A stretch of DNA of 40,457 nt, taken from a virus. The notes beneath the pieces are model-generated. The model saw nothing but the letters and a program-made list of their open reading frames with translations. It was not told the origin of the DNA and searched no databases. Below are positions 23,480-33,525 of the stretch, piece by piece. Numbering within the stretch: position 1 is the stretch's first letter; each line of letters starts with the position of its first letter. The DNA lies in IMG/VR virus record IMGVR_UViG_3300044626_000868, positions 1 to 40,457 of that record; one strand, given 5' to 3'. The position numbers and the translations under genes were made by a program.

Positions 23480-24046
23480 TCAATACTGTGTGGCTTTTTT
23501 AGCGTCCCAAACCTTTGCAAATTCGGTAAAATCACTATCAAGCACTTTGGCTAATTCTGTTTGTTGAGCTTTGGCGGGAACGCTACCCATATCAGGGCTA
23601 AACGCACCGTTGCGTAAGGCTTCATTCTGTTGCGCTTGGGTTAGCTTCATGCCAGTCTCCTTTTCAGTAACGGCAATCGCAGTATCTAGCAACGTCTTGA
23701 AGTCAACTTTTTTGCCTTGGCTTTCTGCCTCTAAGCGAAGTCTCTCCACGTTGGGAGCAATATAATGAGCCTTGCTTGCCAAATCAGGGTATCGTTGAGC
23801 GTACTCGTTAATAACGGCCTGTTGTTGGGCTTGCTCTTGTTGTTGAGTGACCTTGTTTACTACACCTGTCACTATCTCATCTACTAGGGTAGCACCCGCT
23901 TGTGGTTGTTGTAAAGAGGCTTGATACCTTTGCTTGTCTAGCTCGGCTTGCTGTGCAGCCTTGCTAGGCGGAGGGCTGGCTTGTTGGCCAGCATCCTCCA
24001 CTGTTTCAGCATCATCAAAATAATAGTTGTCATCTTGTTCAGACAT
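23480..24046 (-). CDS. Capsid scaffold protein (188 aa)
   Basis: Acidic N-terminus (DDNYYFDDAETVED), then Gln/Ala-rich helical and coiled-coil sequence (NKVTQQQEQAQQQAVINEYA) and a charged helical end, the usual composition of phage scaffolds. Position directly ahead of the capsid gene agrees. It would guide procapsid assembly and then leave. Confidence 0.75.
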   Translation of the reverse strand: MSEQDDNYYFDDAETVEDAGQQASPPPSKAAQQAELDKQRYQASLQQPQAGATLVDEIVTGVVNKVTQQQEQAQQQAVINEYAQRYPDLASKAHYIAPNVERLRLEAESQGKKVDFKTLLDTAIAVTEKETGMKLTQAQQNEALRNGAFSPDMGSVPAKAQQTELAKVLDSDFTEFAKVWDAKKATQY

Positions 24047-24085
24047 GGCTTACTGCCCTTTCATCTGCTAATGGCTAATACTTAA

Positions 24086-24595
24086 CTAGGTTAATTCGTT
24101 GTACTTAACAAACGCACCCAAAATACTTAACACAGAGCTTGCACCAGCGTTAATTGTTAAGCGAGCAAAATAAGTGCAACGTGTTTCGGAGCCATAATCC
24201 CATTTAGGCTCATCCACAGTAAAGGTCATAATGCGGTCATCTGCATCAGCCGTCACAACAGCGTTACCAGTGGTTGCAATGGTTGTGGCAACAACATCGT
24301 CACCCGCTGCCGAAGTTACAAGGTCATAATCTTGGCGGTAAAGTGTTAGTGTTGGTACAGCGTCTAAATCCGCCGTTGTATTGCGGTAAGCAATATCAAT
24401 ACCAGTTAGCTTAACGCCATGCTCACCAGCACGACGTGGCAAAGGGATAGGAATATCAATCGTGCTAGTAGTATCACCCGCAGTTTTTACTGCGCTAGAG
24501 CGACCACTTGCAAAGGTGTCTGTCCATGTGCCAGTAGTAATTGTCATTAACTGATGCGGGATAAACTGTTCCACTTTTACTTCATTAAAGCTCAT
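24086..24595 (-). CDS. Virion protein, probable head decoration (169 aa)
   Basis: Almost all beta (IDIPIPLPRRAGEHGVKLTG, TLTLYRQDYDLVTSAAG, YFARLTINAGASSVL). Placed between portal and scaffold. The composition fits a beta-sandwich structural protein such as a head-decoration subunit. It overlaps the previous gene by ATGA. No exact family recognised. Confidence 0.55.
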   Translation of the reverse strand: MSFNEVKVEQFIPHQLMTITTGTWTDTFASGRSSAVKTAGDTTSTIDIPIPLPRRAGEHGVKLTGIDIAYRNTTADLDAVPTLTLYRQDYDLVTSAAGDDVVATTIATTGNAVVTADADDRIMTFTVDEPKWDYGSETRCTYFARLTINAGASSVLSILGAFVKYNELT

Positions 24596-24864
24596 TTTGC
24601 TTGCCTTTCTGCTTGCTGTGTAAGTGACTTCTGTTGACTAACATGTAACTTTGCGAGTTTATCTACCTCAGCCAAAACGCTTTTTATGCCATCGGCCTTG
24701 CCTAGCTCATAGTTCGCAGCTAAGGCATCCTCTAGCCCCCGCAGGTAGCCTCTAGGGCGGGGTTGGCTACCTGCCTGTAGGTACGGTTCTAGCCACACCT
24801 TCCATGCGGGTGTAAGCACTAAATCAAAGGCTAGCTTGGCGGTTTCTTTAAGCTGGCTGGTCAC
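24592..24864 (-). CDS. Hypothetical helical protein (90 aa)
   Basis: Starts inside the end of the portal gene and ends in an overlap with the next gene. Helical and basic (AEVDKLAKLHVSQQKSLTQQ). It may be a portal-associated assembly factor. No family recognised. Confidence 0.5.
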   Translation of the reverse strand: MTSQLKETAKLAFDLVLTPAWKVWLEPYLQAGSQPRPRGYLRGLEDALAANYELGKADGIKSVLAEVDKLAKLHVSQQKSLTQQAERQAK

Positions 24865-26782
24865 GCAATGCCCCCCTTTGTGCTAGCACTTGGGTTAGTT
24901 GCATAATCTGTTCGGCTGCCCCTTGGGCTTGGGGATTCTCAACACTGGCTAAACCTTGGGCGGTTTGCATCAGCACCTGCACAAGCTGGCCATTCATATT
25001 GGCGTTTTGCTCTGCTGGGGTCATCATAAACTTGTCAAAGTCATTGATATTGTTGAGCTTGGCCAAGCGTTGCAACAATGGGTACATGCCATTCTTTGCC
25101 ATAGCCCCAATTTCAGGGCTACCCATCATCAACTGCAACAGCTCTTTAAGGCTATTGCTTTCAGCCAGCTTGCTTTCGGCTAAGTTGACGCTGGTCATTT
25201 CCATAGTGAAATCACCACGTCCCACCGCTTTAGGGTTGTTAGGGTCTTTAATCTTGCTTAGCACGCTTAAATTAACTTCAAGTATTTGGGTTTGTTCAGC
25301 CTCATCAATGCGTATCTGCACTGGCGTATCCCCAAAATACTCTGCTGCAAGATACATAAACCGCTCTAGCACTGGTTGCATAAACGTCTCAGCAATATGC
25401 TGTGTCACTTCTTTCAACACGCTTATAACCGTGTCTTGTATGATGCTAAACTCGGTAGCTGTCTTTTGCGTGTCTTGGTTGGCCATGCCCATATAAGGGT
25501 GCGTTGAGCCCGCTAGGGTTTGCGCCTCGGCCTTGATTAACCCCATTGCCGTAAACAGCGTATTCATCTCGGTATCTTCGGTGTTTAACAGTTGCACATC
25601 TTCGCTTGGCCTACCCTCTGTTCTTAGCAGACCACCTGCTCTGCCTATTTGACTAATATCTACCTGCTTATTTACCGCTAGCAGATTGCCACTTCGTGCC
25701 ATCGTTTCAATGCTATGGTTAAAAATAAAGTTGATTAACCGTTGCAGGGGCATAATATCTTCAACTGGCCCCGTTCCGTAAGGGCTGGCAATATCAGGCA
25801 TCCAGTTACCGTACACCGCAGGGTTTAGCCCCATTGGGTACAGGTTAGGGTAAAAGCGTGTCACCACTTGGTCAGCCACAACCCCCACCAGCATATTACG
25901 GTAAGGCTGGCCGTTTTTCATCTTTATCTTGGGCAGCACAGGGAAATAGTACAGGTCATAGTCTACCCTGTCGTCTGTGTCGTTAAAGTCTTGCTGTAAG
26001 CGGTTGGCAGCAGAGAGGTTATACTCCTGCTCCATTTTAACGCTACGCTCGCTTCCCCTGTTAGTCACAAGGCTTTCAATCTCTTCTAGCTTGCTATACA
26101 TATCAGGCTTGTCTAGCATATCTTGGTAGCTTTTTTGCTGGCAGTACACCCACCTTGCTTTGTTAATATCCTTAGCAACAGGGTCAGGGTAAAAATCCAA
26201 GGGGTTACACACATCCACACACAGAGACGGCTCAAGCGTGACGTTAGCCATTTGGTACTGGCCATTCACTACCGACCATTCGGCCACTTGTTGCGTGTCT
26301 ACAGTAGGCACAGTGGCGCAAAACCCGCTCCATATCACGTTGATAAGGTTCTCGGATAGTTTTTCGCTAAGGTTGCTTTGCTTAAACAGCCACTTAAAGG
26401 CAGTGGTTAAGTCATTTTCTAGTTGAGCCGCTTCTGCCGTCTTGCCAAACACACGGAAAAAGTCAGTGTCATTGGGGAATAAAGCCATTTTTAGTTGAGC
26501 ATACAGCATCTTAGCCGTGCTTCGGGTCACAGGTAAAAACACTTGAGGCCGTTGCGTACCACCTTCTGCCTCGGCGTTATATTCGCCACCCTCTGCAAAC
26601 TTTGGTTCGGGTAACAAGTCACCGTCCTGTAACTCACTCATAAAATACGAGTAGCAACGGCGTTGCACATTGCGTTTTTCTCGTGAGTGGTCTTTAACAG
26701 CCTGCTTAAACTGGTTGCATTGCTCTACTAGCGTACGCAAGTCATCGTCGCTAAGCTCTTTTATCATGTTAATGCTTGGCAT
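24848..26782 (-). CDS. Portal protein, podovirus type (644 aa)
   Basis: The dodecameric DNA gate of the capsid. Length and features fit T7/P22-type portals: a helical start (DDLRTLVEQCNQFKQAVKDH), the wing/stem region (AEFSIIQ-like TATEFSIIQDTVISVLKEVT, residues about 430-460) and a long C-terminal helical tail (QLVQVLMQTAQGLASVENPQ). The segment KMLYAQLKMALFPNDTDFFR is characteristic. It lies downstream of the internal proteins, a less usual order than terminase-portal adjacency. Confidence 0.8.
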   Translation of the reverse strand: MPSINMIKELSDDDLRTLVEQCNQFKQAVKDHSREKRNVQRRCYSYFMSELQDGDLLPEPKFAEGGEYNAEAEGGTQRPQVFLPVTRSTAKMLYAQLKMALFPNDTDFFRVFGKTAEAAQLENDLTTAFKWLFKQSNLSEKLSENLINVIWSGFCATVPTVDTQQVAEWSVVNGQYQMANVTLEPSLCVDVCNPLDFYPDPVAKDINKARWVYCQQKSYQDMLDKPDMYSKLEEIESLVTNRGSERSVKMEQEYNLSAANRLQQDFNDTDDRVDYDLYYFPVLPKIKMKNGQPYRNMLVGVVADQVVTRFYPNLYPMGLNPAVYGNWMPDIASPYGTGPVEDIMPLQRLINFIFNHSIETMARSGNLLAVNKQVDISQIGRAGGLLRTEGRPSEDVQLLNTEDTEMNTLFTAMGLIKAEAQTLAGSTHPYMGMANQDTQKTATEFSIIQDTVISVLKEVTQHIAETFMQPVLERFMYLAAEYFGDTPVQIRIDEAEQTQILEVNLSVLSKIKDPNNPKAVGRGDFTMEMTSVNLAESKLAESNSLKELLQLMMGSPEIGAMAKNGMYPLLQRLAKLNNINDFDKFMMTPAEQNANMNGQLVQVLMQTAQGLASVENPQAQGAAEQIMQLTQVLAQRGALRDQPA

Positions 26783-26818
26783 TGAATATCCTCTTTAGCT
26801 AGGCAAAGCATATCACAT

Positions 26819-28579
26819 TTACTCATCTTTCACTATCCGCTTGCCAAGTAGCCCTTCTTTTATCACAGAAGCAGCAGGTGTACCTCTTTGTTCCCTAAAG
26901 TCCTCAATCAAGGCTTTGATTACGTTCTGCATCTGTCTATTTTCAAGCCAAGGGATTGCATTACCAAAGGGGCTATCGTCAATTTTTTTAAGCACGCCAG
27001 CGGGGCCAGCCGCCATGCGTAGGTTGCTTGGTATCGCAGACGACACAGTGCCTACCATGAGCATAATCTCAATAGCAGAGCCAAGGTCTAGCTCACCTTC
27101 TTCGTTTTGCTTGCCCAGCTTGTCTAGGGTGTTAGGGATAGCGTTAAAGGCATCGGCCAGTTGCTTAGAGCGTGCGCCTAAAAACCACAAAGGCGGAGCC
27201 ATTGCTTCGGCCATGCTAAACGAGGCATCTTCATCAACCAGCTTTATGAGGCCATCCCCTGTGGCGTTCACAACACCCCAGTTCAGCAACTCCTCATAAT
27301 CCTCACCTAAGGCAGAATTAAGGGCATTGTAAGCAAAGGTGGGCAGAATAGCCCTTGTGCCAAACAACGAGGCTTTAAGAGCGGAGTGTGTTACAAACTC
27401 AAGGGCTTGGCGTTTTTGTTGCTGTGTAGGGGCTTTGCCCTGTAACGCATTTATACCCATTGTTAGCACGTTATCGTAGTTCGTTAGGTTGTAGTTTAGC
27501 TCTGATAGCACAAACCGCCCAAGCCCTACCACGGCCTTATTGCCTGTGGGGTTAAGCCTTGCCTTGTAGGTAATCGCAGGCACATCATGCTCTTGGAACA
27601 CAAAAGCAGCCTTGCCCAACGCCTCTAGTGGGTTCTCACCCATTGCCAACGCTTTAGCAGTCGTAAAACGCTCAATAGCCCTAGTGCTTAGGGCGAAGGG
27701 GTCAAGCATACCCAAGCGATGCTCTGTTGCGCCTATAGGTGCTTCAAGCCCTTTTATCTTGCCCATAGCTCCACCGTAAGCAATATCTCTAGTCTTAACG
27801 TCTCTCATAAAGCCTTCGGCAAGCTCTTTAAAGCCCGCTACCGTCCCTTTGCCGTAGCCTTTTTGCCCTACGCCATAAGAAGCCACCTTGAGAAAATCAC
27901 CCATGTTAAACAGCGTCCAAGCCACGTTATAGCCAGCTTGTGCGCTTGCCATGCGGTCAAAGGCTTCGCCAACGTCGTTTCTATGGTCAGCGTAAAGTTG
28001 CCCTGTCTCTAGGTACTCTAGGTACTCCACCGCTTCTTTCGTGCGGTTCCATTCAATACCGTAAGGCTCAAGGGATTTGTTAATATTAGCCTTGTCTGCT
28101 TTTGTTTTGCCGTAGTTGTTGTTACGCCATGCGTCTTTAATATCAAGCCGTATCTGCTTTATTTCAGGCACAACATCACGAACAAAGCTCTCTTTAAGCC
28201 CTTTACGGCTTTTAAGCTGGTCAGGGTCTAGTGTTTCTTTCCAGTAATTTATCTCCCTGTTAATCGGAGCCATAAACTTTTCGCCCAAAAAGTCACTTGC
28301 CCTCCCCGCCCAGTTAGCCATTTGCCCCTTGTTGTACTGTAGGCCTTGCATCTTTACCGCCTCGTCAAAGGCTGTATCGGTATAGCGGGTGTTGTTCGCA
28401 GGGTTTTGAGTCAATGATAGGCTCATCATTTCTTCATACCCAGCTTGGTTTTTAGCAGGGTTAGTTGTTTTGTTTAGCCCCACAGCGTGTTCACGGTCTG
28501 TTAAGTCAGGCCTGTGCTTTAAGCCCATAGCAGCATGGAACATCCCGCTTATTTCATCAGGGTCGCAAAAACTCATCAT
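26819..28579 (-). CDS. Internal virion / ejection protein candidate (586 aa)
   Basis: Large helical protein with Gly/Ala-rich stretches (QAGYNVAWTLFNMGDFLKVA, then SHSALKASLFGTRAILPTFAY). It follows the 1199-aa protein with an ATGA overlap; the ATG at 28579 is preferred over a GTG at 28588. The pair occupies the place of the ejectosome proteins in other podoviruses. Functional assignment is by context; a part of the 1199-aa chain by frameshift is unlikely, since the overlap is a clean stop/start. Confidence 0.5.
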   Translation of the reverse strand: MMSFCDPDEISGMFHAAMGLKHRPDLTDREHAVGLNKTTNPAKNQAGYEEMMSLSLTQNPANNTRYTDTAFDEAVKMQGLQYNKGQMANWAGRASDFLGEKFMAPINREINYWKETLDPDQLKSRKGLKESFVRDVVPEIKQIRLDIKDAWRNNNYGKTKADKANINKSLEPYGIEWNRTKEAVEYLEYLETGQLYADHRNDVGEAFDRMASAQAGYNVAWTLFNMGDFLKVASYGVGQKGYGKGTVAGFKELAEGFMRDVKTRDIAYGGAMGKIKGLEAPIGATEHRLGMLDPFALSTRAIERFTTAKALAMGENPLEALGKAAFVFQEHDVPAITYKARLNPTGNKAVVGLGRFVLSELNYNLTNYDNVLTMGINALQGKAPTQQQKRQALEFVTHSALKASLFGTRAILPTFAYNALNSALGEDYEELLNWGVVNATGDGLIKLVDEDASFSMAEAMAPPLWFLGARSKQLADAFNAIPNTLDKLGKQNEEGELDLGSAIEIMLMVGTVSSAIPSNLRMAAGPAGVLKKIDDSPFGNAIPWLENRQMQNVIKALIEDFREQRGTPAASVIKEGLLGKRIVKDE

Positions 28580-31500
28580 GGCATACACCTCATGCCTGTC
28601 AACAACTTACGCAAAGCGTCTTTTTGGTCTTTTGGAAACTTGGCAATAACGCTTTCAATCTTTGCTCTGTCAGGGTAGGTTAAGAGTTCTCTGCCAGCCA
28701 TTCCTAATTCTTCAGTGCTAAACTCGGCTTGGTCTAATAACTTTTTAGCCAACCAACTGCTTATAGGTACACTATCGGCCTCTACCTGCTCAACAATGTT
28801 GCCGTCTCGGTCTCTTACTACCAGTTGAGGCTTACCATCGGCATCAGGCTCATAACTTGGGCGGTACATTACCTCTTTGTCGCTAGGCGTTACTTTGGTT
28901 ATTTCACTCTTAACCTCGGTATCTTTGGGTATCTGCAACACGCCATCACGTTGCACAAAGCCAAGCTGGCCTTCTTTTAGCAAACGAGAACGATTTTGGC
29001 CATCTGTTTGCTTTATTCCACTTAGCAAAATATCCCCAGTAGTAGGGTTTACATCCGCATCATAGGGGTAGTCTAGCCTGTTGTAAGGGTCATCCCCTAC
29101 CGTCATGCCATACTTTTCTGCAAAGGAGTCAATATCTACCAGCTTGCCGTCTTTCACTGCTTTAAAAAACGCCTTAACCAGTGGCTTTTTGTCCGCTGGC
29201 ACTAAGGGGAGGAGCTGATCAACCTTTGAGGCGTTGGCGTTGATGTTGGCAGGGTTTACAGGGTCTTTAATCTTGGCCTTAACGTCTGCTGTCTGCCTTA
29301 GCACACCAGCTTTAGCCACATACGCCTTGGCCGTGGCCTCGTCTGCTACCCTTACCCCTTTGCCATAGCTTCCATCGGGCAGTTTTGGCTCCACAACCCA
29401 GTTGCCTTTTTTTCCTTTACGAACGGTCAAGTTAGGGTCAGGCGTGGTGTACCTTGTGCCTTTTTTGCCTTCGTCTGTGGCTTTGGGGGTAAACTTGGCT
29501 TTAGGTTGCTCAACAGGCATCAATGCCCGTTTGTGGCTTGGGTTCAATGGGCTTGTTTTATTTGTAATAAACACATGGCCAGCAAGGGGGCTTCCTGCTG
29601 TCTTACTAACCGCCCAGCCATCGGGCAAATCTTGGTAAATCGGCCAGTCTTTATAACTGGTGGGGCTATCTGCTTTAACCGCCGTTGCCTCAACTGGCTT
29701 AGACTCTACTGGCTTAGGAACTTCTGGGGGCTTGGCTTTAGCCTTAGGCTTAGGCTTAGGGGCAACTGGCTCTACTGGCTTAACCCCAAGGCGTTGCGCT
29801 TCTTCAATCAGGGCTTGGTTGGCGTCTGCTCGTTCCCCAGCTTTTTCATAGGCATCCATCCACGTTTTTTCATCTTTTAAAGCCTCAAAATCAGACTCTA
29901 AGCCTCGCCACTTACCAGCAAAGTCCTCAAAAGCTGCTTCTAGGGCTTCGGGCGTTTGCGCCCTATCCATGTTTTGTAAGCCTGCTTTTGTTATTCTGTC
30001 TAGCTTTTCATAGAGTACTGCTATTTCTGCCTCTCTTTTTGCTTGCTCTGTTACCCCGCTACGCTCTAAAGCGGCTATCAGGCTATCAGGCAGGCTTTCA
30101 CCTGCTTTTTGCACAGCCGTTACATCTTCGGCTATGGCTGCTAAAACATTAGAGTCACGAGCCACACGCCCCCCAATAATAGAGGCTACGTTTAGGTTAG
30201 GGTATTTCTTTTGTAAGCGAGTTATTACCACGCCAAGTGTTTCTTTTTCACCAATGCGTTGCATCCCTAGTTGACGGCCTAGGTTTGCATTATACACTAG
30301 CTGATTGCCAAATCGGGTTACATCCGATGAGGTTATATTATCACGATGCACCTTTTTTGTAGGCACATCAAGCATTCTAAACACTTCATACGCCGTTTGA
30401 TTATCTACCACCCCTATATGGTCGCCACTATACAGCTCTGTTAGCAACTGGCCAGCTTCTTTAGGGGTTATCTTAGGTTGCTCTTTAGCTTTAGTTGGCG
30501 CATCTTCATCAACAACAGCAGGCTTTATTTTGGCCTTTTGAGCCATTTGCGCTTGTGCAGCCTGCCTATTGGTTGCCGTTTCTGTCATAGCGTCAATACG
30601 GGCTTGCACCGTGTCTAGCCGTTGCTTGGCTAGTGGGTTTGTTGGGTCAGCTATCAGCTTGTTTTGCGCCTGTCCTAGTAGCTTTCTGTAAGCCTTTAGC
30701 CTACTGGCATCATCAGGCACAGCATCGGCTTGTTTAATCACCGTGGCAAAGTCTTGTGTCTCTTGTGTAGCCTTGGCTTGCTCCCCAGCCCTTACCCTTG
30801 CTTGTTCGGCTGGTTTGCCTGTCATAGCCTTAGGCACGCTACCTTGGGTAGGTTGAGGTATCCGCACCTTACCCTTAACGTCTATAACCTCTTGGCTAGG
30901 CGGTAACACTTGGCCTTGTTGCCTTACCCTAGCCTCGATGTTGCGCAGTTGCCCTTTTGTCATTGACGGCAAGGCTTGAATTGGCCTAGCGGGTAGCTGG
31001 CCTATAGGTTGCTTTAACAGCGTGGCTTGTACTTGCTTTTGCGCCTTCACTAAACGAGGCTTAGGCGTTGCATCATACCCTAGCTTGGTCACGTCTTTGT
31101 CTTTTTTAGGTGTCTTTTCGCCTGTTTTAGTCTCAATAACACGCTCAATAGCTTGCCGTGCCTTTGTCCGCTCTTTGTATTCTAAGCTATCCTCTCTCCC
31201 CTGCTTTTTTAACAAGGTTGTGCTTTTTAGCAAAACGTTTCTTTGAGCGTAGGCACTCTTTAACACGTCTTTATCTGTTACGCCTTGTTGGCTGGCTAGT
31301 ACGGCCACATCCTCTAAAGCCCTGTTGCTCATACCGTCGTCACTGTAGCGTTGTTTCTGTGGTGACTCTGCCTGCTCTAGCATAGAGTTTTGTGGCTCTT
31401 TGGGGGATTGGCTAGGGGTTTGTTTTTTTTGCTGGTTACGCACGGTTAAAAGGGCATTAAGGCCACGGCCTGCTACCGAACCACCTACCCCCATACCGCC

Positions 31501-32175
31501 TGCCTTAGCTATTTGGCCAAGGTCAGGGGCTTGCCCTTCAAGTGCCTGAACGCCCGCTACCTCGCCAGCGTTAAAGCCAGCGTTGATTAGCGCATCTCTT
31601 AGCAATGTTGTGCCAAGCGTTCCACCTGCTAAAGCTCCACCTGATGAGGCTAATCCACGGAAAGCCGTACGCCCTAAGTTTAGCTCATCCATGCTCCGCC
31701 CAGCGTCTAGCTGGTCTCTAATATCAGTGCCAATCCCTTGCGCCCCAGCTAAACTTGCTGCAATAGGCAAAGTAAAAGGCAATGTTGCGGGTACGGCTGC
31801 ACCTAAAAGAGCAGTCAAGCCGTAAGGGACAGCACCGCCAATCATACCGCCTGTAAACATAGCAGCTTCGTTTGTCGCCATAGGGCGGTCAACTAGGCCA
31901 AAAGTTCCCGTCTCAATAGCCGTGTTAGCCACTTGGCCAAGGAAGTCCAGCGCAGGGTTAGCCTGTTGGGGAGGTGGGGCAACATTTTCGGCAAAAGCAG
32001 GGAAAACATATTGATTTATGTAAGCGTCTTGTTTGTCAGATGGTGCATTTGCAAAACCTTCATCTACAGAAGGTAGCACATATTGCTTTAGGTATTTAAG
32101 TTGTTTATCTTTAGGCGCACTAATAAACTCTTTGTCTTTTCTTAGCACCTCTATTTGGGCTTCAAGAGTTACCAT
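28576..32175 (-). CDS. Giant internal virion protein (1199 aa)
   Basis: The N-terminus has two similar motifs, each pairing APKDKQLKYLKQYVLPS-like sequence with NAPSDKQDAYINQYVFPA-like sequence, i.e. a tandem repeat of about 24 residues. A long glycine-rich hydrophobic stretch (about 105-165) follows, able to insert into membranes. The middle is Gln/Lys-rich, with a Pro/Lys linker (VAPKPKPKAKAKPPEVPKP) near residue 800. The C-terminal third looks like a globular domain. This fits a DNA-ejection protein that enters the host; a polyvalent protein carrying enzymes is an alternative. No catalytic motif recognised. Confidence 0.55.
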   Translation of the reverse strand: MVTLEAQIEVLRKDKEFISAPKDKQLKYLKQYVLPSVDEGFANAPSDKQDAYINQYVFPAFAENVAPPPQQANPALDFLGQVANTAIETGTFGLVDRPMATNEAAMFTGGMIGGAVPYGLTALLGAAVPATLPFTLPIAASLAGAQGIGTDIRDQLDAGRSMDELNLGRTAFRGLASSGGALAGGTLGTTLLRDALINAGFNAGEVAGVQALEGQAPDLGQIAKAGGMGVGGSVAGRGLNALLTVRNQQKKQTPSQSPKEPQNSMLEQAESPQKQRYSDDGMSNRALEDVAVLASQQGVTDKDVLKSAYAQRNVLLKSTTLLKKQGREDSLEYKERTKARQAIERVIETKTGEKTPKKDKDVTKLGYDATPKPRLVKAQKQVQATLLKQPIGQLPARPIQALPSMTKGQLRNIEARVRQQGQVLPPSQEVIDVKGKVRIPQPTQGSVPKAMTGKPAEQARVRAGEQAKATQETQDFATVIKQADAVPDDASRLKAYRKLLGQAQNKLIADPTNPLAKQRLDTVQARIDAMTETATNRQAAQAQMAQKAKIKPAVVDEDAPTKAKEQPKITPKEAGQLLTELYSGDHIGVVDNQTAYEVFRMLDVPTKKVHRDNITSSDVTRFGNQLVYNANLGRQLGMQRIGEKETLGVVITRLQKKYPNLNVASIIGGRVARDSNVLAAIAEDVTAVQKAGESLPDSLIAALERSGVTEQAKREAEIAVLYEKLDRITKAGLQNMDRAQTPEALEAAFEDFAGKWRGLESDFEALKDEKTWMDAYEKAGERADANQALIEEAQRLGVKPVEPVAPKPKPKAKAKPPEVPKPVESKPVEATAVKADSPTSYKDWPIYQDLPDGWAVSKTAGSPLAGHVFITNKTSPLNPSHKRALMPVEQPKAKFTPKATDEGKKGTRYTTPDPNLTVRKGKKGNWVVEPKLPDGSYGKGVRVADEATAKAYVAKAGVLRQTADVKAKIKDPVNPANINANASKVDQLLPLVPADKKPLVKAFFKAVKDGKLVDIDSFAEKYGMTVGDDPYNRLDYPYDADVNPTTGDILLSGIKQTDGQNRSRLLKEGQLGFVQRDGVLQIPKDTEVKSEITKVTPSDKEVMYRPSYEPDADGKPQLVVRDRDGNIVEQVEADSVPISSWLAKKLLDQAEFSTEELGMAGRELLTYPDRAKIESVIAKFPKDQKDALRKLLTGMRCMP

Positions 32176-33522
32176 TTACAACTTATCCTTTACGCTTGAA
32201 TACGAAGGAAGAGCTTGTTTTTGCGCTGGTTGCGCCTGTGGCTGGCTGCTGCCTGTTATGCCTGTTAAGCGTTGCAACACTTCATCATATTGTTGCGCCC
32301 TTTGTTGGTACTTAGCCAAAGCGGACTGTTGTTCGGGGGTCTTAGCCTTGTTGGGCTGTATCTCCCCACGCTTATTTACCAACCCTGCGGCTTTCACCTC
32401 TTTAAGCGATTGATTGTAAGCAGATTCAAGGGGCTTCAAGGCATTGCTGGCTTGGTAGTTGCCTTGTGATTCAGCATACGCTAGCCGTGCTTGTGCAGAT
32501 GCTTCAAGTGACTTTATTTGAGCAGGCAACTTAGCCATTGTTGCTTGTGCTTGTGCGCTACTGGCTTGTGCCGAGGCTCCCCGCTGTCCAATTAAAGACT
32601 GTGCCAAGGCGGGGGCAAGGCTGGCATTGGTACGGTTTAGGCTTTCGGCAGAACGCCGTTGCCCTGTTAAGGCCATTAAGGCCTGTAATTCAGCAGGCAA
32701 TTTGGCGTAGTCAGGCACTTGCCCACTTGCGCCAGTCATTGCTTGCTGTGTTGAAGCTATTATTTGCCTTTGCACATCGGGAGATATAGGAATGGGCAGT
32801 TGCTTACTTGCCCCAGCCTCCACTTGCAAGGGTTGCTGTGTTGGCACCTCTCTTATGCCAGTGCTTCCCTCCATGCCTTCACCCATTGGCACATACTCAT
32901 AACCATCGCCCTGTGGTGCTTGGGACTTCTCACCACCTTGGTTAGCAACACGGCCACCATCAGGGGTTACAGTTGCTACAGTCTCACGCTTAGGGTATGG
33001 CCTTAACTTGGGCGCACCTTCAAACATTTGGGTAAGTCCAAGCCCTTGATTGAAGCCAGCACCAGCCCCACCCTGTATCTGCTGGTTTCCAAGTTGCATA
33101 ACAGCAGGGGCATTAAGGCTATAAAGCAGGTTTAAACCATCTGCCCCCATCTGTTGAGGTGCGTTGACACCCGCAGCTTGAAACAATGGCGCAGCCACAC
33201 CAGCCAAGGCCGTATCGTTTCGGGCGTTGTTGGTTTGGTTGACGCTATACGACAACACTTTTAACGCTTCTAATGCGTCTAGTTCTGCTTGGCGTGACTG
33301 GCGTTGCCTTGCCATGTTTCCGCCTACGTAATTGCCGTATGCGTAACCCGGGCCACCTAGCAGTGTTAAGGCCAAAGCCTCTAGCACTGGATGCTTTTTA
33401 GGGGCGTTTATCTGTTGTTGGCGTTGCTCTAGCTGGCTTGTAATATCTCCAAACGCCTGCATCAACTGAGGAGGTAAGCCTGCCCCTGCTTGGCTAAACA
33501 TTGAGGGAGGTTGTGCGCTCAT
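32176..33522 (-). CDS. Internal/structural protein, Ala/Gln-rich (448 aa)
   Basis: Ala, Gln and Gly dominate, with helical Q-rich segments (ITSQLEQRQQQINA, AQASSAQAQATMAKL) and a Gly/Pro-rich middle. It lies between two other virion-like proteins and ends next to the start of the 1199-aa protein. Composition resembles phage internal and ejection proteins. No family recognised. Confidence 0.5.
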   Translation of the reverse strand: MSAQPPSMFSQAGAGLPPQLMQAFGDITSQLEQRQQQINAPKKHPVLEALALTLLGGPGYAYGNYVGGNMARQRQSRQAELDALEALKVLSYSVNQTNNARNDTALAGVAAPLFQAAGVNAPQQMGADGLNLLYSLNAPAVMQLGNQQIQGGAGAGFNQGLGLTQMFEGAPKLRPYPKRETVATVTPDGGRVANQGGEKSQAPQGDGYEYVPMGEGMEGSTGIREVPTQQPLQVEAGASKQLPIPISPDVQRQIIASTQQAMTGASGQVPDYAKLPAELQALMALTGQRRSAESLNRTNASLAPALAQSLIGQRGASAQASSAQAQATMAKLPAQIKSLEASAQARLAYAESQGNYQASNALKPLESAYNQSLKEVKAAGLVNKRGEIQPNKAKTPEQQSALAKYQQRAQQYDEVLQRLTGITGSSQPQAQPAQKQALPSYSSVKDKL

Positions 33523-33525
33523 CCC

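Noticed and set aside
26819-32175. Programmed frameshift joining the 1199-aa and 586-aa proteins
   Set aside because: The junction is a plain ATGA overlap with a plausible ribosome site and no slippery sequence.
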